From positions 248,001 through 312,000 of the forward strand of contig JAWMQM010000004.1 of assembly GCA_033283175.1 (NCBI GenBank): a stretch of 64,000 bases of DNA, read 5' to 3'. How positions within the stretch are numbered: position 1 is the first letter of the stretch; each line of letters starts with the position of its first letter. Both the position numbers and the translations under genes were made by a program. Under the pieces are notes generated by a model. The model was not told the origin of the DNA. It saw only the letters and a program-made list of their open reading frames with translations, and did not search any database. The DNA comes from Pseudomaricurvus sp033283175. GTDB taxonomy: Bacteria; Pseudomonadota; Gammaproteobacteria; Pseudomonadales; Cellvibrionaceae. Shown one piece after another: positions 50,752 through 58,850 of the stretch.

Positions 50752-52200
50752 TTACAGTACGTCTTTCAGGGCTTTGTAGAGGCCAACCAGTTGCGCTTCG
50801 CTCAGGCTATCGACCTGCTCGCCCAGCTCCTGCAGACGGGCCCTGATGTCGTTCTTCAGGTCGGAAGTTTCGACACCGGTATCCAGGCCTTTAAGGCTCA
50901 GGTCGCTGACGATCATGCCCGCACCCACAGTACCGTTGGTAATGCGGTCGATGATGATGAACGCACCGGTGACACGGTTGTCATCGTAGCGGTCAAAGAT
51001 CACCGGCATATCGAAGCTGAGATCACACAGGGCGATTTCGTTCAGCTCCAGACCTTCGGCAGCGCTGGTGGCCATGGTGTTTACATCGATCTTGTGCTCG
51101 ATGTTAACCACGTTACCCATGGCTTTCTTGGTGGCGAATTTCACTGCGTACTGCTTGTGCAGTTTCAGCGCGTCTTCGGCCATCCAGATCACGTGCGCTT
51201 TCACACCACGGCTGACGGTGGGCAGGTCACCGGCTTTTACCAGCATGTCGCCACGGCTGACGTCGATCTCGTCCTGCAGGGTGAGGGTGATGGCCTGATC
51301 GGCAATCGCCTCTTCCAGGTCGCCGTCGAAGGTGGAGATGGACTTCACCTTGCTGCGCTTGCCGGAAGGCAGGGAGACCACTTCGTCACCGGGACGGATG
51401 GTGCCGGACGCGATGGTGCCGGCAAAACCGCGGAAGTCCAGGTTGGGACGGATCACGTACTGCACAGGCAGACGGAAGTTTTCCAGGTTGCGGTCGCTGG
51501 CGATCTCGATGGTTTCCAGGGTCTCCATCAGGGTCTTGCCAGTGTACCAACCGGTCTGCTCGGAACGGTTTACCACGTTGTCACCGCGCAGGGCGGAGAT
51601 CGGGGTGAACTGGATGTCCGGAATGTTCAGCTCTTTGGCGAACTCTTTGTAGTCAGCCACGATCTGGTTGAAGCGCTCTTCACTGAACGCCACCAGGTCC
51701 ATCTTGTTGATGGCCACGATGACGTGCTTGATGCCCAGCAGGGAGGCAATAAAGCTGTGACGCTTGGTCTGGGTCATCACACCGTGACGGGCATCCACCA
51801 TAACGATGGCCAGGTCACAGTTGGAAGCACCGGTGGCCATGTTGCGGGTGTACTGCTCGTGGCCGGGGGTGTCCGCGATGATGAACTTGCGCTTGTCTGT
51901 AGAGAAGTAGCGGTAGGCCACGTCGATGGTGATGCCCTGCTCACGCTCACTCTGCAGACCGTCAACCAGCAGCGCCAGGTCGAACTCTTCGTCGGTGGTG
52001 TTGAACTTCTTGGAGTCGTTCTTGATGGCAGACAGGTGATCTTCGAAGATCATCTTGGAGTCGTGCAGCAGACGACCGATGAGGGTACTTTTACCGTCGT
52101 CCACGCTACCGCAGGTCAGGAAACGCAGCAGCTCTTTGTTTTCGTGTTGATCCAGGTAGCCGAGGATATCCTGTTCAAGCAGAGAAGTTGATTCAATCAT
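50752..52200 (-). CDS. cysN: sulfate adenylyltransferase subunit 1 (GTPase)
   Basis: 482 residues. It is the GTP-hydrolysing subunit that powers sulfate activation by CysD. It has the EF-Tu-like G1 motif GSVDDGKST at about residues 31-39, the G3 motif DTPGHEQYTRNMATGA, NKMD (G4) and the two beta-barrel domains. The length matches CysN without a fused APS kinase. APS kinase is instead fused to a second ATP sulfurylase at 53429. It follows cysD by 85 bp in the same direction. Confidence 0.96.
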   Translation of the reverse strand: MIESTSLLEQDILGYLDQHENKELLRFLTCGSVDDGKSTLIGRLLHDSKMIFEDHLSAIKNDSKKFNTTDEEFDLALLVDGLQSEREQGITIDVAYRYFSTDKRKFIIADTPGHEQYTRNMATGASNCDLAIVMVDARHGVMTQTKRHSFIASLLGIKHVIVAINKMDLVAFSEERFNQIVADYKEFAKELNIPDIQFTPISALRGDNVVNRSEQTGWYTGKTLMETLETIEIASDRNLENFRLPVQYVIRPNLDFRGFAGTIASGTIRPGDEVVSLPSGKRSKVKSISTFDGDLEEAIADQAITLTLQDEIDVSRGDMLVKAGDLPTVSRGVKAHVIWMAEDALKLHKQYAVKFATKKAMGNVVNIEHKIDVNTMATSAAEGLELNEIALCDLSFDMPVIFDRYDDNRVTGAFIIIDRITNGTVGAGMIVSDLSLKGLDTGVETSDLKNDIRARLQELGEQVDSLSEAQLVGLYKALKDVL

Positions 52201-52285
52201 AACAATCTCGTTTCTAAATTCTGTTCTTGATCAGCGAGCGCTTGATCCCGCTCGCCACTCGCAACTCGTGACTCGAATCCGGAGG

Positions 52286-53194
52286 TTAGAAGTAACCTTC
52301 CATTTTCTTCTTCTCCATGGAGCCGGCGGAGTCGGAGTCGATCACGCGGCCCTGGCGCTCGGACGTTTTGGTCAGCAGCATCTCCTGGATAATCTCAGGC
52401 AGGGTTTCTGCGGAAGACTCCACGGCACCGGTCAGCGGGTAGCAGCCCAGGGTACGGAAACGCACTTTCTTCATCTCTGGCACTTCGCCCTCTTCCAGCG
52501 GCATGCGGTCGTCGTCGACCATGATCAGCACACCATCGCGCTCGACTACCGGACGCTCTTTGGAGAAGTAGAGGCTTGGGATTTCGATGTTCTCTTTGAA
52601 GATGTACTGCCAAATGTCCAGCTCGGTCCAGTTGGAGAGCGGGAACACACGGATGCTTTCACCTGGATCCACGGCACTGTTGTAGATGTTCCACAGTTCC
52701 GGACGCTGGTTTTTGGGATCCCAGCGGTGGTTCTTGTCACGGAAGGAGTAGACACGCTCTTTCGCGCGGGATTTCTCTTCGTCACGACGGGCACCACCGA
52801 AAGCGGCGTCGAACTTGTAGTGGTTCAGCGCCTGCTTCAGACCTTCGGTCTTCATGATGTCGGTGTGCTTGGCACTGCCGTGGGTAAACGGACCGACGCC
52901 CATGGCCACGCCATCGGGGTTGATGTGTACCAGCAGGTCGAAGTCGTACTTCTTCGCCATGGTGTCACGGAACTCGATCATCTCGTGGAATTTCCACGTG
53001 GTGTCTACGTGCAGCAGCGGGAAGGGAATCTTGCCCGGTGCAAACGCCTTGCGCGCCAGGTGCAGCAGCACGGAGGAGTCTTTACCCACGGAGTAGAGCA
53101 TTACAGGGTTATCAAATTCTGCCGCTACTTCGCGGAAGATATGAATACTCTCTGCTTCCAGGAGTTTTAAGTGAGTCAGTGTTTTTGAATCCAT
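52286..53194 (-). CDS. cysD: sulfate adenylyltransferase subunit 2
   Basis: 302 residues from the ATG at 53194 (MDSKTLTHL), the length of E. coli CysD. It adenylates sulfate with ATP to give APS. YSVGKDSSVLLH is the PP-loop of the ATP-pyrophosphatase fold at about residues 34-45. RREEEKSRAKERVYSFRD-type family sequence and NWTELDIWQYI are present. The frame is open for another 132 bases upstream, but that stretch is a nested REP and its translation has no family match. Confidence 0.96.
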   Translation of the reverse strand: MDSKTLTHLKLLEAESIHIFREVAAEFDNPVMLYSVGKDSSVLLHLARKAFAPGKIPFPLLHVDTTWKFHEMIEFRDTMAKKYDFDLLVHINPDGVAMGVGPFTHGSAKHTDIMKTEGLKQALNHYKFDAAFGGARRDEEKSRAKERVYSFRDKNHRWDPKNQRPELWNIYNSAVDPGESIRVFPLSNWTELDIWQYIFKENIEIPSLYFSKERPVVERDGVLIMVDDDRMPLEEGEVPEMKKVRFRTLGCYPLTGAVESSAETLPEIIQEMLLTKTSERQGRVIDSDSAGSMEKKKMEGYF

Positions 53195-53237
53195 GACCTT
53201 TACCTGTTCATGTCGTCGTTTACGAAATTGTCTTTGT

Positions 53238-53308
53238 GTAGGAGCCCGGTGGTCCAGGCCATCTTCTCTTCCGGCTGTGCCGGAATTCACCTTATCCCCC
53301 GGGCGATC
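53238..53308 (+). repeat. nested 71-bp REP, copy 15
   Basis: Outer stem GCCCGG/CCGGGC, inner hairpin TTCCGGC/GCCGGAA, so both stems differ from most copies yet remain paired. Simple REPs follow to 53430, up to the stop codon of the sat-cysC gene; the cysD promoter must lie among them. Confidence 0.88.
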
Positions 53309-53428
53309 CCCTAAGGTAAAACCCATCGCGCAGGGGACTGCGCTCCTACGGGTGTGTCCTGCCTTGTAGGAGCCCGGTCCCCCGGGCGATCCCTTAAGGT
53401 GAAACCCATCGCGCAGGGGACTGCGCTC

Positions 53429-55135
53429 CTACAAGAGCTTCATCTCTTTCAGTCGTTCAATCACCTGGCTGACGGCGTCAGTCATGGTGTGTTGCGAAGT
53501 ATCAATTCGCATCTCGGGATTTTCCGGGGTCTCGTAGGGATCATCGACTCCGGTAAAGCCCTTGATCTTGCCGGCGCGAGCCATGGCATAGAAGCCTTTG
53601 CGGTCGCGAGCTTCGCACACTTCAATTGGTGTAGCTACGTGAATCTCCACAAACACACCCACCTCTTCCACCATGGAACGCACGGCGCGGCGGGTCTTGG
53701 TGTAGGGCGCGATAGGTGCACAAATGGCGATACCGCCGTTCTTGCTGATCTCGCTGGCCACGTAACCAATGCGCTGGATGTTGAGGTCGCGGTGCTCTTT
53801 GGAAAAGGTCAGCTCGCTGGAGAGATGCTTGCGCACCACATCACCATCCAGCAGGGAGACATGACGGCCCCCCAGCTCGCGCAACTTAACCATCACACCG
53901 TTGGCCAGTGTGGACTTACCGGAACCGGAGAGGCCGGTAAAGAACAGGGTGATGCCCTGCTTGTTGCGCGGCGGCATGGTGCGACGCAGCTCTTCCACCA
54001 CTTCCGGGAAGGCAAACCACTCGGGCACCTCATCGCCATTGACCAGCAGCTGCTTGAGTTCGGCACCGGAGATATAAAGCCCCGCCTCGCCGGAAAGCAG
54101 CTCGTGCTCTTCACAAAACTCACCGCGGCCTTCCACATAGCGCAGGAACGGCGCCCTGAGAATTTGAATGTTCAACTCTGACTGCAGTGAGCTGACCAAT
54201 TCCTGGGCTTCGGTGGGACCGTAGAAAAGTCCGCCCAGATTGTTACGGCCGGGACCGGCGTGGTCGCGCCCGACAATAAAGTGGGTAAAGCCGTAGTTCT
54301 GGCGAATGATGGCGTGCCACAGGGCTTCGCGTGGACCCGCCATGCGCATGGCCAGAGGCAGGATGCTGATCTCGCAGGTACCGGCCGGAAACTTGGGCAG
54401 GATTTTTTCGTAGCAACGCACGCGGCAGAAGTGATCGATATCACCGGGCTTGGTTCGGCCCACCGCGGTGTGGATCACCAGGCTGGCCTGCTGTTTGGCC
54501 ATCAGGCGCTTCATCATGATGACGTGCGCCTTGTGGACCGGGTTGCGGGTCTGGAAAGCGATAACCTTATTCCAGCCCAGCTCGGCAAAGTGAGCGCGCA
54601 GGGCATGAGGGTCGCGGCGATACTGCTGGAAGTCGTAGTGCAGTGGTGGTGTAACACCCATCAGGGAACCACCCAGATAAACCGGATTGCAGCTATTGAG
54701 CAGGTAGTTAACACCGGGATGGCTGGTATCGGTGGTACCAAACAGCTGCTGTGCTTCACCCTCGCGATCAGCCTGCCACTTTTCCCCGACGGTCAGGTTG
54801 GCGATAACCACACCTTCGGGATCACGCAGGGTGATGCATTGACCCGGCTCCAGGGACTCGGCGAATTCAGTGGTCACATCAAGCGCAATAGGCATGGGCC
54901 ACAGGGTGCCATCGGCAAGACGCATGGTGTCCACCACGCTGTCATAATCCGCCTTGCACAGGTAGCCGGTCAGCGGCGAGAAAGCACCGTTGAGGAGCAG
55001 CTCGATATCCAGCATCTGCTTGGGGTTGAGATCCCAGGAGACATTGGATTTAGCCTTCTCTTTTTCCAGTTGCAGCGCCTCTCCCTCTGCGTAGAGGTTG
55101 ACCAGAGTTCCGCCGTGAGCCGTTGATGCATTCAT
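53429..55135 (-). CDS. bifunctional ATP sulfurylase / APS kinase
   Basis: 568 residues. The N-terminal part (about 1-390) is a single-chain ATP sulfurylase with QTRNPVHKAH at about 195-204 and GRDHAGPG further on. The C-terminal part is an APS kinase with P-loop GLSGSGKST at 401-409, LDGDVVRKHL and KGFTGVDDPYE. Together they make PAPS from sulfate and ATP. It differs from the heterodimeric CysDN encoded next to it, so the cell has two ways to make APS. The gene is leftward, like cysD and cysN, and divergent from a LysR regulator. Confidence 0.93.
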   Translation of the reverse strand: MNASTAHGGTLVNLYAEGEALQLEKEKAKSNVSWDLNPKQMLDIELLLNGAFSPLTGYLCKADYDSVVDTMRLADGTLWPMPIALDVTTEFAESLEPGQCITLRDPEGVVIANLTVGEKWQADREGEAQQLFGTTDTSHPGVNYLLNSCNPVYLGGSLMGVTPPLHYDFQQYRRDPHALRAHFAELGWNKVIAFQTRNPVHKAHVIMMKRLMAKQQASLVIHTAVGRTKPGDIDHFCRVRCYEKILPKFPAGTCEISILPLAMRMAGPREALWHAIIRQNYGFTHFIVGRDHAGPGRNNLGGLFYGPTEAQELVSSLQSELNIQILRAPFLRYVEGRGEFCEEHELLSGEAGLYISGAELKQLLVNGDEVPEWFAFPEVVEELRRTMPPRNKQGITLFFTGLSGSGKSTLANGVMVKLRELGGRHVSLLDGDVVRKHLSSELTFSKEHRDLNIQRIGYVASEISKNGGIAICAPIAPYTKTRRAVRSMVEEVGVFVEIHVATPIEVCEARDRKGFYAMARAGKIKGFTGVDDPYETPENPEMRIDTSQHTMTDAVSQVIERLKEMKLL

Positions 55136-55171
55136 AGGTGTCGCTTAACCGTCGATAGCAGATATTCAGGC

Positions 55172-55182
55172 AGTATAGTATA
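55172..55182 (-). promoter_or_regulatory. candidate -10 region of the ATP sulfurylase gene
   Basis: On the minus strand two overlapping TATACT hexamers lie about 40 bp upstream of the start. No good -35 box precedes them, as is common for promoters needing a LysR activator. The A/T-rich stretch 55190-55240 between the divergent genes is the probable operator region. Confidence 0.35.
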
Positions 55183-55255
55183 GGGTGACTTTTCGAAAAA
55201 TCAGGATATTATGGAATAGATATTCGATTTTACTGTGGTTTTTTGGACCCCTGCG

Positions 55256-56131
55256 ATGAAGTACACCCTCCGCCACCTGCAGGTCTTTTTGACCGTCGCC
55301 CGCCACCAGAGCATCAGCAAAGCGGCCACCGAGCTGGCCATGTCCCAGTCTGCCACCAGCGCCGCGCTGCAGGAGCTGGAGAACCGCTACGAGGTGCAGC
55401 TGTTCGACCGCAGCGGCAAACGCCTGCACCTCAACCCCCGCGGCGAAGCCCTGCGGATGCAGGCCGAGGCACTGATGAACCACGCCCGTGAATTTGAGCA
55501 GGAGCTGCTGGGACAGCAGGACGTGGGCAGCCTGCGGCTGGGGGCAAGCCTCACCATTGGCAACTACCTGACCGTAAAGCAGCTGGCGCTATACCTGGAG
55601 CACTACCCCGCCGCCGACGTGGCCCTGACGGTTGGCAGCACCCCGGAAGTGGTGAGCAAGATGCTCAACCTTGAGCTGGATCTGGGGCTTATTGAGGCCG
55701 AGATCCACCACGAAGATCTGCTGCTCACCCCCTGGCGCAAGGATCGGATGATGGTCTTCTGCCACCCCAGCCACCCCCTTGCCGGTCGACGCCAGCTCAG
55801 CCGCAAGGACGCCCTCAATGCCAGCTGGATCCTGCGGGAGCCGGACTCCGGCCACCGCCAGACCTTCGACCGCTCGATGCAGGGGTTATTGCCGGACCTG
55901 AATATTGTGCTGGAGCTGACTCACAACGAAGCGATCAAGAATGCGGTGAAAGCCGGGCTGGGACTGGGTTGCCTGTCGGAGATCGCCATTGCCGACGAGA
56001 TTGAGCAGGGCACGCTCACCGCGCTGGAGATACAGGGGCGCCCCATGGATCGCATGTTTTACTTTGTCACCCACCGCAAGATGGCGGTGAGCAGTGCGGC
56101 CCAATACTGGATGGAGATGTGTTTGGCTTGA
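55256..56131 (+). CDS. LysR-type regulator (YeiE/CysL-like)
   Basis: 291 residues from the ATG at 55256 (MKYTLRHLQVF); the frame is open seven codons further. The helix-turn-helix is SISKAATELAMSQSATSAAL at about residues 20-39. RLGASLTIGNYL and GLIEAEIHHEDLLLTPW in the effector domain, WILREPDSG and NEAIKNAVKAGLGLGCLS match YeiE and CysL, which control sulfite reduction and related functions. Its divergent position next to the sulfate-activation genes makes them the likely targets. The effector is unknown. Confidence 0.82.
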   Translation: MKYTLRHLQVFLTVARHQSISKAATELAMSQSATSAALQELENRYEVQLFDRSGKRLHLNPRGEALRMQAEALMNHAREFEQELLGQQDVGSLRLGASLTIGNYLTVKQLALYLEHYPAADVALTVGSTPEVVSKMLNLELDLGLIEAEIHHEDLLLTPWRKDRMMVFCHPSHPLAGRRQLSRKDALNASWILREPDSGHRQTFDRSMQGLLPDLNIVLELTHNEAIKNAVKAGLGLGCLSEIAIADEIEQGTLTALEIQGRPMDRMFYFVTHRKMAVSSAAQYWMEMCLA

Positions 56132-56189
56132 GGGGGGTTAAGCTGAGACGGCAACAAAGCTCAGACAGCTGCCTTGCCGCAGGGCATCA

Positions 56190-56352
56190 AGAGATCGCGC
56201 GGTGGACCGCGCTCCTACGTTGGTCCATGCACCCTGTAGGAGCCCGCTCCTGCGGGCGAGCTTTTCGCGGAGTATTAAGAGATCGCGCGGAGGACCGCGC
56301 TCCTACGGTGGTCCGTGCGCCCTGCAGGAGCCCGCTCCTGCGGGCGATCTTG
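56190..56352. repeat. REPs between the LysR gene and manC
   Basis: Two pairs of reverse and forward REPs, period about 90 bp. The reverse ones have stems GCGCGG, and the forward ones have GCCCGC with TCCT loops (GCTCCTGCGGGC). The 3' foot is GAGC in one and GATC in the other. No gene is seen. Confidence 0.75.
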
Positions 56353-56365
56353 TCGGCAACTGATC

Positions 56366-57772
56366 TTAGTTTCTGCCGTAGGTATCCTCAAACCGGACAA
56401 TATCATCCTCACCCAGATAGGATCCCGACTGCACCTCGATCATTTCTAACTGGATGGTGCCCGGGTTTTCCAGACGATGGGTAACGCCCAGCGGGATATA
56501 GGTAGACTCGTTTTCTGCCACCAGGAAGGAGTCATCCCCTCTGACCACTTTCGCGGTGCCACTCACCACAATCCAGTGTTCGGCGCGATGGTGATGCATC
56601 TGCAGGCTCAGCTTCCCGCCCGGCTTAACCACAATACGCTTCACCTGGAAGCGCTCACCATTGTCGATAGAGTCGTAGTATCCCCAGGGTCGATAGACCT
56701 TGCGGTGTACGCTGGCTTCGCTGCGTGAGGCGGACTTGAGCTGGCTGACAACATCCTTCACCTCCTGCACCCGGTCTTTATGGGCTACAAGGATGGAATC
56801 ATCACTCTCCACCACCACGATATCGTCCAGACCTACCGTGGCCACCAGCTTGGATTCGGAGCGGATGTAGCAGTTGCGGCTGTCGACGGAAATCACGTCG
56901 CCGATCAGGGCGTTACCTGCTTCGTCCTTTTTGGAAACGTCCCACAGTGCCGACCAGGAGCCCACATCACTCCAGCCACACTCCATGGGCACCACCACCG
57001 CTTCTTTAGTGCGCTCCATAACCGCGTAATCGATGGAGTCATCCGGGCAGGAGAGGAAGGCGTCTTTGCCTGGGCGTACGAAATCCTCATCCTCTTTTGC
57101 TGCAGACATGGACTCCTTGCAGGCGCTGAGGATGTCAGGACGGTGCAACGCCAGCTCTTCCAGATAGCGGCTGGCACGGAACATAAACATGCCGCTGTTC
57201 CAGGCAAAATTGCCGCTGGCGAGATAGCCTTCGGCGGTGGCCTGATCCGGCTTTTCCACAAACTCGGCCACTTCGAAGGCGTCGCCACAGGGGTTACCCT
57301 GGCGAATGTACCCATAACCGGTCTCAGGCGCTGTTGGCACCACGCCAAACGTGACCAGCTTGCCCTGCTCTGCGTGCACGCCGGCCTTTTCCACTGCTGC
57401 GTGGAACGCCGTCACATCACGAATCACGTGATCCGCCGCCAGTACCAGCAACAGGGGGTCAGCCCCACCCGCGGTGGCCCGCAGCGCGGCCAGCGCCACG
57501 GCCGGCGCGGTGTTGCGACCCGCTGGCTCCAGCACAATACCGGAATCGGCTCCGAGGCCGATTTCCCGCAATTGCTCAGCCACGGTGAAGCGATGGTCTT
57601 CACCACAGATCACCAGCGTGTTGGTAATGTTCAAGCCCGTCAGCCGTCCACAGGTCTCCTGCAGCATGGTGGCAGGCGCCGTCAGCGACAGGAACTGCTT
57701 GGGGTAGAGGGAGCGGGACATGGGCCACAGGCGCGTACCGGAGCCGCCAGCCATGATTACGGGCACGATCAT
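56366..57772 (-). CDS. manC: mannose-1-phosphate guanylyltransferase / mannose-6-phosphate isomerase
   Basis: 468 residues from the ATG at 57772 (MIVPVIMAGG), with AAGGA upstream. The N-terminal nucleotidyltransferase has GGSGTRLWPMSRSLYPKQFL, and FVEKPDQATA in the middle. The C-terminal cupin domain has RPWGYYDSIDNGERFQVKRI and LQMHHHRAEHWIVVSGTA. It supplies GDP-mannose for gmd. A phosphomannomutase (ManB), needed between its two reactions, is not in the window. The gene is alone, 38 kb from gmd. Confidence 0.95.
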   Translation of the reverse strand: MIVPVIMAGGSGTRLWPMSRSLYPKQFLSLTAPATMLQETCGRLTGLNITNTLVICGEDHRFTVAEQLREIGLGADSGIVLEPAGRNTAPAVALAALRATAGGADPLLLVLAADHVIRDVTAFHAAVEKAGVHAEQGKLVTFGVVPTAPETGYGYIRQGNPCGDAFEVAEFVEKPDQATAEGYLASGNFAWNSGMFMFRASRYLEELALHRPDILSACKESMSAAKEDEDFVRPGKDAFLSCPDDSIDYAVMERTKEAVVVPMECGWSDVGSWSALWDVSKKDEAGNALIGDVISVDSRNCYIRSESKLVATVGLDDIVVVESDDSILVAHKDRVQEVKDVVSQLKSASRSEASVHRKVYRPWGYYDSIDNGERFQVKRIVVKPGGKLSLQMHHHRAEHWIVVSGTAKVVRGDDSFLVAENESTYIPLGVTHRLENPGTIQLEMIEVQSGSYLGEDDIVRFEDTYGRN

Positions 57773-58064
57773 CAAAACAATCCTTTGATTTCGGGTAGTT
57801 ATATCCGTGGGGAGTTTAGCAATAAAGGTAATGGAGTGGCGAGGGGCCAGGAGCGAGGACGCTGCGCTTCAGGGCTCAGGACGCTTCGCTACAGGACGCT
57901 GGCGCTACAGGGCCTTACCTCCGGTAGGAGCGATTTTTCTGATCCTGAGCCCCAGGAGCAGTCGTGGTCATGCGCAATTTCCAGCGCTCAAGCACTGCAC
58001 CCCGAGCCCGTGGTATACAGGTGGCCAACGAAAAGATCGCCCGCGGGAGCGGGCTCCTACAATC

Positions 58065-58244
58065 TGTAGCGCCAGCGTCCTGTAGCGAAGCGTCCTGTAG
58101 CAACGCGTCCCGTAGCGAAGCGTCCTGTAGCAACGCGTCCCGTACGAAGCGTCCCGTAGCGAAGCGTCCTGTAGCGAAGCGTCCTGTAGCAACGCGTCCC
58201 GTAGCGAAGCGTCCTGTAGCAACGCGTCCTGTAGCGAAGCGTCC
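58065..58244 (+). repeat. tandem array of twelve 15-bp GTAG-headed units
   Basis: The unit is TGTAGCGAAGCGTCC, with a second type TGTAGCAACGCGTCC. The first unit has 16 bases (GCGCCAGCG) and the sixth 14. Units 2 to 5 and 8 to 11 alternate between the two types, which gives a 30-bp higher-order period. There are no spacers, so it is not a CRISPR. The array lies directly upstream of the rplQ terminator on the plus-strand map. Confidence 0.9.
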
Positions 58245-58273
58245 TCGTCTCTCGCTCCTCGCCCCTGGAAAAC

Positions 58274-58302
58274 AAAAAAGGCGTCCCGAAGGACGCCTTT
58301 TT
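58274..58302 (-). terminator. intrinsic terminator of the alpha operon
   Basis: On the minus strand, GGCGTCC, loop TTCG, GGACGCC, then a run of T. The stable C(UUCG)G tetraloop and the T-run make it a textbook terminator, 24 bp after rplQ. Confidence 0.92.
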
Positions 58303-58325
58303 CGCACATCAGCTGTTGGGAGGAA

Positions 58326-58712
58326 TTAATCCTCTTCAACAGCCTCTGCTACTGCTGGACGGTCTACCAGCTCAACGTAAGCCATAGGGGCTTTGTCGCC
58401 AGCGCGGTAACCGCACTTGAGGATGCGAACGTAGCCGCCTGGACGACCCTGGTAACGGGGGCCCAGCTCGTTGAACAGTTTACCTACAGCCTGCTTGCTA
58501 CCCAGACGGCTGAACGCCAGACGACGATTCGCGACGCTGTCGTTCTTGGACAGGGTAATAATAGGCTCAGCTACCATACGCAGCTCTTTTGCTTTGGCCA
58601 AAGTAGTTTTGATCAGCTCATGCTCAACCAGAGAGATAGTCATGTTCTTGAACATGGCTTTGCGGTGTGAGCTGTTACGATTCAGTTGACGGCCACTGTG
58701 ACGATGACGCAT
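58326..58712 (-). CDS. rplQ: 50S ribosomal protein L17
   Basis: 128 residues. MRHRHSGRQLNRNSSHRKAM at the start and KELRMVAEPIITL are diagnostic. It binds 23S rRNA in the large subunit. The tail RPAVAEAVEED is acidic, as in relatives. It is the last gene of the alpha operon, separated from rpoA by 138 bp and followed by the operon terminator. Confidence 0.97.
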   Translation of the reverse strand: MRHRHSGRQLNRNSSHRKAMFKNMTISLVEHELIKTTLAKAKELRMVAEPIITLSKNDSVANRRLAFSRLGSKQAVGKLFNELGPRYQGRPGGYVRILKCGYRAGDKAPMAYVELVDRPAVAEAVEED

Positions 58713-58850
58713 AACTCTAAATCCTTACAAACCGGCTACTGGGCACTTTTCACAACGTTCTCAGTAGCACTAATTAACAACCACCGCCGGGCACTGTTCG
58801 CTTCAACAACCGAGTCAGGACTCAGCGCCAAGCGGCGGCATTCAATACAC

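Larger units (their letters stand above)
57773..58325. other. non-coding gap between rplQ and manC, rich in repeats
   Basis: It holds three 15-mers at 57855-57912, a reverse REP with GCCCGC stem at about 58035-58060, the 12-unit 15-mer array and the rplQ terminator. The stretch 57773-57850 next to manC is repeat-free and should hold its promoter. Confidence 0.7.

Noticed and set aside
53195..53326. N-terminal extension of cysD
   Set aside because: It is a translated nested REP. The ATG at 53194 gives 302 residues like known CysD.
5264..58060. Many short open frames with peptides such as RPEDRAPT or PGGPGSY
   Set aside because: They are translations of REPs in different frames, recur in every repeat cluster and cannot be independent genes.
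58065..58244. CRISPR array
   Set aside because: The units are contiguous 15-mers without spacers, and there are no cas genes.
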